Shown here one piece after another: positions 1 to 6,026 of a stretch of 16,234 nucleotides of DNA. Location: NCBI GenBank assembly GCA_017425345.1, contig JAFOML010000053.1, positions 1-16,234 of the forward strand, written 5' to 3'. The position numbers and the translations under genes were made by a program. The stretch comes from Eubacterium sp. GTDB lineage: Bacteria > Bacillota_A > Clostridia > Peptostreptococcales > Anaerovoracaceae. The notes under the pieces were generated by a model. That model was not told the DNA's origin and ran no database searches. It saw only the letters and a program-made list of their open reading frames with translations. How positions within the stretch are numbered: position 1 is the first letter of the stretch; the number at the start of each line of letters is the position of its first letter.

Positions 1-21
1 AAGGACGTAGCGAACGACTGC

Positions 22-136
22 AACGGGCGCCGGGAGCTTCAGCTCCTCCGGGTTTCAGTGGGGGATTATAACCCACCACTGAAAGTCGGAAATGGAACCC
101 GCCGCCTATAGAGGCGGGGGACATCCGGCGCCCGTT
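22..136. repeat. 115-base structured element with perfect 12-base inverted ends
   Basis: The ends AACGGGCGCCGG (22-33) and CCGGCGCCCGTT (125-136) are exact reverse complements. Between them lie three hairpins: GGAGC/GCTCC (33-37/42-46, loop TTCA); TTTCAGTGG/CCACTGAAA (53-61/76-84), extended inward by GGG/CCC around the loop ATTATAA; and CCGCCT/AGGCGG (102-107/112-117, loop ATAG), extended outward by CCC/GGG past one bulged G. The right end supplies two of the three bases of the stop codon of the metallo-beta-lactamase gene (135-137). On the minus strand the structure directly follows that stop, so it could act as a terminator or 3'-end stabiliser, but no T-run follows. Whether it is an RNA gene, a MITE or an interrupted terminator cannot be settled here. 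The base pairing itself is certain. Confidence 0.8.
30..124 (+). mobile_element. Possible IS200/IS605-type right end or TnpB guide-RNA (omegaRNA) scaffold remnant
   Basis: Read on the plus strand, the sequence has a chain of stem-loops followed by a GC-rich hairpin and GGGGGACATC. This resembles, from memory, the right-end hairpins of IS605-family TnpB elements, which often finish with a GC hairpin plus a short GATGTCA-like tail. The plus-strand frame starting at base 1 stays open until a TAG at 109-111, so the end of a protein gene lying left of the window could overlap it, as tnpB does in such elements. No transposase is visible in the window and the open stretch is only 36 codons with no motif I recognise. 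The resemblance is inference; a MITE or a terminator are alternatives. Confidence 0.3.
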
Positions 137-1823
137 ATTCAGATATCGGAGTCTCTTCGACCTCTTCCAAAGCCTCCTCATTCACTGCCGTACCAAGGCT
201 GATCGTAGCCTTTTCCAGCTCCTGCACGATATTGTTGATCTTAATGAGCTTGTCATCCGGGATGGACGATTCTGTCGCCAGACTCGCGTTATACAGGATA
301 TGCTCCAGATCAGAATGGATCGCGGAGATCTTATTCCGCACCTTCTGTACGTCCTCGTCTCTGGCGCCGTCTACCACGGCCTCTTCCATGTTAACGATGC
401 TGACGCTGGTAGTGTCGATCTCGTACTCAGAGTTGCCCAGCACCGGAATTGCGTCGTAGTTCAGCTTCTCCTTCAGCAGCGCGGCGAAATCGAGTTTCGA
501 CTGCTCCTCGCCGTGCACCAGGAAGATCTGTTTCGGTCTCTGCTGGAAACCACCGACCCATTCGAGCAGACCATTCTGATCCGCATGGCCGGAGAAACCT
601 TCCAGATTGTAGATCTCCGCATTGACCTGAATCTCCTCACCGAACAGCGTGACTTCCTTGATGCCTTCGATCAGGCTTCTGCCAAGCGTACCCTCACCCT
701 GATAACCGACGAACACGATACTGTTCCTTGCATCCCAGAGGTTATGCTTCAGGTGGTGACGGATGCGGCCCGCCTCACACATGCCGCTGGCGGAAATAAT
801 GACCTTAGGGGTTTTGTCAAAATTCAGCTGCTGCGACTCCTGCGTACTCTTGGTAAACCGCAGCCCCGTGAACTCCAGCGGATTGTCGCCGTGCAGGATG
901 TACTCCCGGGTCTCCTCGTCGAAGACCTGCGCATTCTCGCGGAACACCTCCGTGGCCGTGCTGGCCATCGGGCTGTCCACATACACGTAGACATTTCGCA
1001 GAACCTCACGGTACTCCGGACTGCTCTCTTTATAGAAGCGGTGGAACTCGAAGATGAGCTCCTGCGTCCTTCCGACCGCGAACGACGGAATGACCACATT
1101 TCCACCCCGCTTAACCGTCTTGATCACGATATCCACGAGTTCCTGAATGCTGGACTGGTTCTCCGGATGATTCCGGTTTCCGTAGGTGGTCTCCATGATC
1201 ACGCAGTCCGCCTTCTTGATGAACGTCGGATCACGCAAGATCGGGCGGTCACGCATTCCGAGGTCGCCGGAGAAGACGATCTTGCTCTCCTGTTCTCCTT
1301 CCCGGACCCAGATCTCTGTGATCGCGGAGCCGAGGATATGACCTGCGTCATTGAATACGATCCGCATGTCCTCATTCAGCTCGACCAGCTGATCATAGAG
1401 AACCGGCTCGATGTAGTTCAACGACGCTTCCGCTTCTTCCAGCGTGTACAAAGGCTCTACCAGCGGTTTCCCCGCGCGCTCATTCTTACGGTTCTGCCAC
1501 TCGGCCTCCTTTTCGTGAATATAGCCGCTGTCACGCAGCATGACGCCGAGCAGGTCCGCAGTCGCATCGGTGCAGTAGATCTTTCCGCGGAAACCGCGCT
1601 TCACCAGAAGTGGGATTCTGCCGCAGTGATCGATATGCGCATGGCTCAGGATCATGCATTCCACTTCAGAAGGTTCAAACGGAAATGGCTCTGCGTTCAG
1701 CGCCTCCTGTGCTTTTCCTCCCTGGAACTGTCCGCAGTCCAGAAGCACATTGTGGTTGTTTGTCATCAGCAGATGACAGGATCCCGTTACACCGGTCGTC
1801 GCGCCGCAAAATTTAATCTTCAT
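135..1823 (-). CDS. Beta-CASP metallo-beta-lactamase RNase (CPSF3/Ysh1-like)
   Basis: This is a predicted zinc-dependent ribonuclease of 562 residues. The metallo-beta-lactamase core shows HAHIDH (residues 61-66), AGH (His162) and SGDLG (Asp187). The beta-CASP and RNA-specificity parts show METTYG (motif A, Glu211), ASGMCEAGR (346-353), GHAD (motif B, His413) and LVHGEE (motif C, His437). Family members cut or trim RNA in the cytoplasm; the substrate here is unknown. About 80 residues after 480 lie outside the catalytic core, are charged and helical in character, and end in a very acidic tail. I chose the ATG at 1823 because GGAGG lies 5 bases upstream. The in-frame ATG at 1835 directly abuts the glpP stop and its codons form that same ribosome-binding site. 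It is the last gene of its run, ending in the inverted element at 22-136. Confidence 0.9.
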   Translation of the reverse strand: MKIKFCGATTGVTGSCHLLMTNNHNVLLDCGQFQGGKAQEALNAEPFPFEPSEVECMILSHAHIDHCGRIPLLVKRGFRGKIYCTDATADLLGVMLRDSGYIHEKEAEWQNRKNERAGKPLVEPLYTLEEAEASLNYIEPVLYDQLVELNEDMRIVFNDAGHILGSAITEIWVREGEQESKIVFSGDLGMRDRPILRDPTFIKKADCVIMETTYGNRNHPENQSSIQELVDIVIKTVKRGGNVVIPSFAVGRTQELIFEFHRFYKESSPEYREVLRNVYVYVDSPMASTATEVFRENAQVFDEETREYILHGDNPLEFTGLRFTKSTQESQQLNFDKTPKVIISASGMCEAGRIRHHLKHNLWDARNSIVFVGYQGEGTLGRSLIEGIKEVTLFGEEIQVNAEIYNLEGFSGHADQNGLLEWVGGFQQRPKQIFLVHGEEQSKLDFAALLKEKLNYDAIPVLGNSEYEIDTTSVSIVNMEEAVVDGARDEDVQKVRNKISAIHSDLEHILYNASLATESSIPDDKLIKINNIVQELEKATISLGTAVNEEALEEVEETPISE

Positions 1824-1828
1824 GGTTT

Positions 1829-1833
1829 CCTCC
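1829..1833 (-). promoter_or_regulatory. Ribosome-binding site that decides the metallo-beta-lactamase RNase start
   Basis: GGAGG lies 5 bases before the ATG at 1823. It overlaps the upstream in-frame ATG at 1835, which has no comparable site of its own, so the later start is preferred. Confidence 0.75.
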
Positions 1834-1835
1834 AT

Positions 1836-2393
1836 TTACAGGTCGAGCTTCCAGAGCTTCTGTTCGCCGGTCGATACAACACTGGCGCCGGAGTCCAGCG
1901 CTGCCCGCACTTCTTCTTCTGTTTCCACAAGGCCGCCGGTGATGACCGGAACCTTCACCAGTGCTGAGAACTCCCGGATCTTCTTCGTAACGACTCCCGG
2001 CATGATTTCCACGATATCCGGTTTGGAGATCCGGATGGAGTCCACCGAGGTCCATACCGAATGAGAATCGATCATAAAGAATCTTTGCACCGTGATCAGT
2101 CCAACATCCTTAGCCATCCGAACCAGATTGGTCCTCGTCGTGCACATACCGTCCGCTCCGATCTTCTTCAGGTACTCGAGACCGGCACGGTCATTGCCGA
2201 CACCCTCCGCAAAATCAATGTGCACGAACGCGATTTTTCCCGCCTCGTGGATGCGCACGATCTGCTCCGGCAGTTCATTGATATTCGAACGCAGAAGGAA
2301 GATGATCTCCACATCTGCTTTCAGCGCCTCGTTCAGTTCGTCACCGCTACGCACTGCTGCTGCGATCTTTTTCTTAAATGTTATACTCTCCAT
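1836..2393 (-). CDS. glpP: GlpP-family glycerol-3-phosphate responsive antiterminator
   Basis: The 185-residue protein matches the length and TIM-barrel pattern of the GlpP family. In Bacillus, GlpP binds glycerol-3-phosphate and the leader RNA of glpFK and glpD, allowing readthrough of terminators and stabilising the message. Visible signatures are FLL (32-34), VHIDFAEGV (57-65), CTTR (84-87), IDSHS (108-112), IMPGV (130-134), ITGGLV (151-156) and the C-terminal STGEQKLW (174-181). GGAGAGGATA just before the ATG at 2393 supports the start. The stop TAA touches the first possible ATG of the RNase gene, so the two are probably coupled. No glpF, glpK or glpD gene is in the window, so its regulatory targets must be elsewhere. 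The effector is inferred from the family. Confidence 0.85.
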   Translation of the reverse strand: MESITFKKKIAAAVRSGDELNEALKADVEIIFLLRSNINELPEQIVRIHEAGKIAFVHIDFAEGVGNDRAGLEYLKKIGADGMCTTRTNLVRMAKDVGLITVQRFFMIDSHSVWTSVDSIRISKPDIVEIMPGVVTKKIREFSALVKVPVITGGLVETEEEVRAALDSGASVVSTGEQKLWKLDL

Positions 2394-2428
2394 TATCCTC
2401 TCCTGAACATTTTCACAGGAACCGCAGA

Positions 2429-3235
2429 CTATTTCCCTGCAAATTCCGGACCGTGATAGTCCGTTCCCTGTGTAATATGTAAATGGTATTTTCCAGCCAG
2501 ATCCACAAGCTGTAATGCCTGTTCATGACTCGCGGACGGATGAAAACACTCCAGCCCGCCGAGTCCGGCCTTTCTTAATTCTTTCAGTATTACAGCCAGA
2601 TTCGCAAAATACTCCTCTGACCCTTTCTCGCCGATCCCGCGCACCTTCATCGGATGAGCCAGGACCGGGATGCCTCCTGCGCCGCGGATAAGGCGGATCG
2701 CCTCCTGCGGCGTGATGCGCTCCTTCTTCACGGCCTTTGCCTCCGGAGACTCCAGAAAGCGTCCTTCCGCAAATGCTTCCGAAGGGGACTGAATATAGCC
2801 CTTCTTCTGAAAAGCCAGCGCGAAATTCGGTTTTCCAATATAGGTCTGACCGGGACGCTGCCTGAGATCGTCCCAGTCAATATCATATCCCATGTTCCGG
2901 AACACTGCAAGAAGCTTCTCATTGCGTTCTGTCCGCGCGCGCAGAATATCCGCAAGACGCGCGTTCAGCTCCGGGTCATCCACGTCGAGCTTGTAACCCA
3001 GAATATGCAGCTCCGGTCCGTCCGGCAGCTTTGTTCCAAACTCGATTCCGGACATGACATTGATCCCCAGGGCCTCACCAGCGATCTGTGCCTCCTTAAC
3101 GCCGCCCACTCCGTCGTGATCCGTCAGCGCGATCACCGAATATTCCTCTGCATGATACTTCTTCACAAGCTCTACCGGCGTCATCGTGCCGTCCGAATAG
3201 GTCGAATGTATATGCAGGTCCATCTTTAATGCCAT
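2429..3235 (-). CDS. PHP-domain phosphoesterase (RNase AM / nucleoside bisphosphate phosphatase-like)
   Basis: This 268-residue protein has the PHP metal centre: LHIHSTYSDG (His8, His10, Asp15), LTDHDG (His40), GIEFG (Glu65), ELHILGY (His77), LAHP (His194) and TDYHG (Asp259, His261). The helical insertion between the third and fourth motif groups (about 80-185) is typical of the COG0613 group. That group includes RNase AM (YciV/TrpH), which trims RNA from the 5' end, and enzymes that hydrolyse 3',5'-nucleoside bisphosphates such as pAp. The exact substrate cannot be read from sequence. AAGGAG lies 8 bases before the ATG at 3235; a second Met at residue 5 is possible but has no better site. 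It sits 5 bases after the DJ-1 gene stop, so both are likely co-transcribed. Confidence 0.88.
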   Translation of the reverse strand: MALKMDLHIHSTYSDGTMTPVELVKKYHAEEYSVIALTDHDGVGGVKEAQIAGEALGINVMSGIEFGTKLPDGPELHILGYKLDVDDPELNARLADILRARTERNEKLLAVFRNMGYDIDWDDLRQRPGQTYIGKPNFALAFQKKGYIQSPSEAFAEGRFLESPEAKAVKKERITPQEAIRLIRGAGGIPVLAHPMKVRGIGEKGSEEYFANLAVILKELRKAGLGGLECFHPSASHEQALQLVDLAGKYHLHITQGTDYHGPEFAGK

Positions 3236-3240
3236 GAATG

Positions 3241-3786
3241 CTACTCCTTATATAACAAGCCTTTTCTTACCTCTTCTGCCGCAGCGTCTCCGCGAAGGAA
3301 CCCGATGATCGCAAGGGCAAAATCCATAGCCGTTCCGGGTCCTTTGGACGTGATAATGCTTCCGTCCGTCACGACAGTGCCTTCCGTGTGCACCGCATCC
3401 CGGAGCTCGTCCTCCATCCCGCTGTAGATGGTCGCGCGGCGGCCTTTCAGAAGACCCTTGTGTGCAAATACCATCGGCGCAGCGCAGATCGCAGCGATCG
3501 GCTTTCCGGAGGCTGCGCGGTCACGCAGAACTGTATCCAGCTCCGCAGATTCGTCCAGGTTGATCGTTCCCGGCATGCCGCCCGGCAGGATCACCATTTC
3601 CGCCTCGGAGATCTCCTCCGGGAAAGCTTCCCGATCAGCAGCGACGCCGATTCCGTGCGCGCCGTTCACCATTCTGCCGCCCATGACAGAGACCGTCTGA
3701 ACCTCGATCCCTGCGCGTCTGAGCAGATCTATCGTCGTGATCGCTTCTACCTCTTCAAAGCCTTCCGCAAGCATAACAAAAACCAT
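3241..3786 (-). CDS. DJ-1/PfpI-family protein
   Basis: The 181-residue protein is a full-length member of the DJ-1/ThiJ/PfpI superfamily, in the DJ-1 subgroup (TIGR01383-like). It shows the N-terminal LAEGFEEVEA (6-15) with a glutamate near the active site, ILPGGMPG (66-73) at the nucleophile-elbow approach, and the nucleophile cysteine in AAICAAP (Cys101). Bacterial relatives have been reported as glyoxalase III-type or protein deglycases, chaperones or oxidative stress proteins; which applies here is unknown. AAGGAGG lies 5 bases before the ATG at 3786. It starts 10 bases after the membrane-protein gene and ends 5 bases before the PHP gene, inside one probable transcript. Confidence 0.9.
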   Translation of the reverse strand: MVFVMLAEGFEEVEAITTIDLLRRAGIEVQTVSVMGGRMVNGAHGIGVAADREAFPEEISEAEMVILPGGMPGTINLDESAELDTVLRDRAASGKPIAAICAAPMVFAHKGLLKGRRATIYSGMEDELRDAVHTEGTVVTDGSIITSKGPGTAMDFALAIIGFLRGDAAAEEVRKGLLYKE

Positions 3787-3796
3787 AAGCGCCTCC

Positions 3797-4489
3797 TTAC
3801 TGATATTTCCTTCTTACATAGAATACGCGTTCCGGCCGTGTATTCCGGTATGCAATGTACAGATATAACGCGAGCAGCGCGGCTGCCAGCACGGTCATGA
3901 ACATGAGATACACGCCTGCGATTCCTCCGTCGCCCAGAATCAGGTGCAGATTGGAGGTCTTCGGCAGGGTAATACCGATGATCCGGTTATAAAGCGCGTG
4001 AAGCGTGCTTTCTCCGGTCAGAACTCCATATTGCAGCAGGTACAGAACGCCGGTCACGACCGCTGCAGCGATCGATTCCCCCCATAGCAATCCGATCAGT
4101 TTCTTTCTCTTCGTATCAAAAAAGAGCAGGACCGAGACCAGCAGGAAAAGGACTCCCGCAGCCGTCTCCTTAAACAGAAACTTTCCCGCGCGCGTCATCA
4201 CTTCCTGATCTGCCTCCGAAAAGATCGGGTCCCTGTATTCCCCATTCTGTTCATAGACCTGAAAAGGCTCCGTTCTCGGCATCAGCAGATAGTCCGAGAT
4301 CGCATCGCCCATTTCCGAAACTTCCACGCCGTATCCGATCCGTTCAAGCGACTCGCTGTCATTGAAGTAATACTCATACGTCTGCGGCATATGCAGCACA
4401 CACGCAGAGCTTATGAGCAGGATTGCAAGCGGGATCGTCACGACCAGAAGCAGGGATAATCCTCTTGTGATAATGTGTCTGTTCCTCAT
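3797..4489 (-). CDS. DUF1461/TIGR01906-family integral membrane protein
   Basis: From the ATG at 4489 the protein has 230 residues. Four hydrophobic segments are visible at about 9-30, 107-125, 134-155 and 188-214, with a long polar stretch between the first and second (31-106) that is probably extracytoplasmic, and a basic C-terminal tail. The layout and the YLLMPRTEPF-like region match the TIGR01906/DUF1461 membrane family, whose function is not known. I chose 4489 because AGGG lies 5 bases before it. An in-frame GTG at 4528 would place the start inside the hpt terminator hairpin and is unlikely. The gene begins only a few bases after that terminator, with no clear promoter between, so it may depend on readthrough or a promoter inside hpt. 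Confidence 0.75.
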   Translation of the reverse strand: MRNRHIITRGLSLLLVVTIPLAILLISSACVLHMPQTYEYYFNDSESLERIGYGVEVSEMGDAISDYLLMPRTEPFQVYEQNGEYRDPIFSEADQEVMTRAGKFLFKETAAGVLFLLVSVLLFFDTKRKKLIGLLWGESIAAAVVTGVLYLLQYGVLTGESTLHALYNRIIGITLPKTSNLHLILGDGGIAGVYLMFMTVLAAALLALYLYIAYRNTRPERVFYVRRKYQ

Positions 4490-4498
4490 ATCTGCCCT

Positions 4499-4548
4499 AA
4501 AAAATACGGGGAAGCCGTCTGCAATCACTGCCGCTTCCGCTTCCCCGT
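4499..4548 (-). terminator. Rho-independent terminator after hpt
   Basis: On the minus strand ACGGGGAAGC (4548-4539) pairs perfectly with GCTTCCCCGT (4515-4506). The 23-base loop contains a second GGAAGC that could pair in another register. An A and then six T residues (4504-4499) follow the stem. It lies 10 bases after the hpt stop codon and directly upstream of the next gene's ribosome-binding site. Confidence 0.9.
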
Positions 4549-4557
4549 TCTCTTTCT

Positions 4558-5091
4558 TTAAACGTCTGTCGCCTCCAGATAACTGATGTACGGCAGGTTA
4601 CGGTATTTCTGATCGTAATCCAGTCCATATCCGATCACGAACAGATCATCGATCTCAAATCCGATGTAATCCGCCACCAGATCATTTCTGCGGCGGGATG
4701 GCTTGTCCAGCATCGTGCAGATGCGGACGCTCTTCGGGTTACGCTCGCCAAGGTAATTCTTCAGATACTTGAGCGTTGTACCGGTATCCACGATATCCTC
4801 AACGATCAGCACGTTCTTCTTATACAGGTCCATGTCCACATCACGGGTAATGCGGACGACACCGGACGTCTGCGTCGCGGAACCGTAGCTGCTCGCCGAG
4901 ATAAAATCAATTTTCGTATCCAAATTAATACACTTGAGCAGATCACACATCCACATGACTGCTCCTCGCAGTGTGCCAAGGACGATCAGTTCCTCACCCG
5001 CGTAATCCTCGGTGATCTGCGCGCCGAGCTCCTTAGCTCTCTTCCGGATGTCTTCTTCTGTGTACAAAATCTTTCCTAAAACATCTGCCAT
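4558..5091 (-). CDS. hpt: Hypoxanthine phosphoribosyltransferase
   Basis: This 177-residue enzyme makes IMP or GMP from hypoxanthine or guanine and PRPP in purine salvage. The PRPP-binding signature LIVEDIVDTGTTL is at 95-107. LRG (41-43) occupies the pyrophosphate-binding loop (often LKG in relatives), SSYG (67-70) the flexible lid, and DLFVIGYGLDYDQ (149-161) the purine-binding C-terminal region. I placed the start at the ATG at 5091, which has GAGGAG 6 bases upstream. A longer reading from TTG at 5109 adds six residues but overlaps the upstream stop and has no ribosome-binding site as good. It is the last gene of the long block, closed by a strong terminator. In many Bacillota hpt sits with tilS and ftsH; here it follows engB and a DUF1232 gene. 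Confidence 0.95.
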   Translation of the reverse strand: MADVLGKILYTEEDIRKRAKELGAQITEDYAGEELIVLGTLRGAVMWMCDLLKCINLDTKIDFISASSYGSATQTSGVVRITRDVDMDLYKKNVLIVEDIVDTGTTLKYLKNYLGERNPKSVRICTMLDKPSRRRNDLVADYIGFEIDDLFVIGYGLDYDQKYRNLPYISYLEATDV

Positions 5092-5097
5092 AATAGT

Positions 5098-5103
5098 CTC
5101 CTC
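5098..5103 (-). promoter_or_regulatory. Ribosome-binding site that decides the hpt start
   Basis: GAGGAG is placed 6 bases before the ATG at 5091, an ideal distance. The alternative TTG at 5109 lies upstream of this site, so the ATG is preferred. Confidence 0.8.
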
Positions 5104-5105
5104 TG

Positions 5106-5435
5106 TCAATTATCTGTTCCAGGATCGGAACTGTCATCTTCTACCGTAAAGTCTACACCATCTACAAAGTTTTTTCCACGGAATTTTTTCGACAGATCCA
5201 CCGGCTTTTCCCCTTTCCAATAGGCGTCCAGATCGTCCTTCAGATGCCAGATGATGAAGATCCAGAGGACCACATCATCCAACGGAAAAACCGGAACCAG
5301 ATCGATCGGCACGATAAGATAGATGATGCCGAAAATGAGCAACAGCTTCTTCCGCAGCGGGACAGTCTTGTCCCTCAGGAAGAACGGGATCACCTTGATT
5401 CGCCGCATTAATATACGGATTCCGATGAACTGCAT
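5106..5435 (-). CDS. YkvA-like DUF1232 membrane protein
   Basis: This small protein of 109 residues carries the DUF1232 core: a basic N-terminal segment, then LLLIFGIIYLIVPIDLVP (about 31-48) and DDVVLWIFIIWHL (about 53-65), with the hallmark YLIVPIDLVP plus a following DD. The hydrophobic parts suggest one or two membrane-associated helices. The C-terminal tail after 70 is polar and ends in acidic residues. The family's function is unknown. GGAGG sits 5 bases before the ATG at 5435, inside the end of engB, whose TAA stop lies directly against this ATG, so translation is probably coupled. Its stop lies 14 bases before the hpt start. Confidence 0.85.
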   Translation of the reverse strand: MQFIGIRILMRRIKVIPFFLRDKTVPLRKKLLLIFGIIYLIVPIDLVPVFPLDDVVLWIFIIWHLKDDLDAYWKGEKPVDLSKKFRGKNFVDGVDFTVEDDSSDPGTDN

Positions 5436-6026
5436 TTATTCCTCCAATCGCTTTTCGATCGCTTCCAGAAGCTTATCCTGCCCCGTACGCTTCAGCGCGG
5501 ATACCGGAATGATCACATCATCTTCCGAAAGCTTCAGCGCCTTCCGAAGCATCGCGAGATTTCTGGACAGCTGGCTCTTTGACAGTTTATCTGCCTTGGT
5601 CGCCACAACGATCCCATCCAGGCCGTAGTGCTGCAGATAGGAATACATCTGCAGATCCTGCGCGGATGGTTCGTGGCGTGAATCCACGAGCTGCACGACA
5701 CAGCGCAGCGTTTCACGTCCGGAGAGATACTTCTCCATCATAGGTCCCCAGTCGCTGCTGACAGACTTGGAAACTCTGGCATAGCCATAGCCCGGCAGAT
5801 CGACGATGCGAAACGTGTCGTTGATGTTATAGAAATTGATTGTGCGCGTCTTCCCCGGCGCACCGCTCACGCGCGCCAGATTCCGGCGTCCGGTAAGGAG
5901 GTTCAGCAGGGAGGATTTCCCCACATTGGACCGTCCCGCAAACGCGATCTCTGGCACATCTGCCGGCGGATACTGCGAGGGCTTGACGCAGGTTGCCACG
6001 ATATCGGCCTTCTTGATCTTCAGCAT
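5436..6026 (-). CDS. engB: Ribosome biogenesis GTP-binding protein EngB (YihA/YsxC)
   Basis: The 196-residue protein is a TRAFAC GTPase that helps late assembly of the 50S subunit. All nucleotide motifs are present: G1 GRSNVGKS (31-38), the G2 region with GKTRTINF (58-65), G3 DLPGYG (76-81), G4 TKAD (143-146) and G5 VSAL (175-178). Its length is normal for the family. The ATG at 6026 lies inside the last codons of lon (7-base overlap) with only a weak site upstream, which suggests coupling to lon translation. Linkage of lon and engB is common in Bacillota. It is followed without a gap by the DUF1232 gene. Confidence 0.96.
   Translation of the reverse strand: MLKIKKADIVATCVKPSQYPPADVPEIAFAGRSNVGKSSLLNLLTGRRNLARVSGAPGKTRTINFYNINDTFRIVDLPGYGYARVSKSVSSDWGPMMEKYLSGRETLRCVVQLVDSRHEPSAQDLQMYSYLQHYGLDGIVVATKADKLSKSQLSRNLAMLRKALKLSEDDVIIPVSALKRTGQDKLLEAIEKRLEE

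Noticed and set aside
300..1967. Plus-strand open frame of over 550 codons
   Set aside because: It is antisense to the beta-CASP RNase, whose catalytic motifs are intact. The plus-strand product has no recognisable motif and is rich in Arg, His, Leu and Asp, as expected of a mirror frame.
4490..4528. GTG start at 4528 for the DUF1461 gene
   Set aside because: It would lie inside the hpt terminator hairpin; the ATG at 4489 has a nearby ribosome-binding site and directly precedes the first membrane segment.
5092..5109. TTG start for hpt at 5109
   Set aside because: The ATG at 5091 has GAGGAG at ideal distance and matches the family start.
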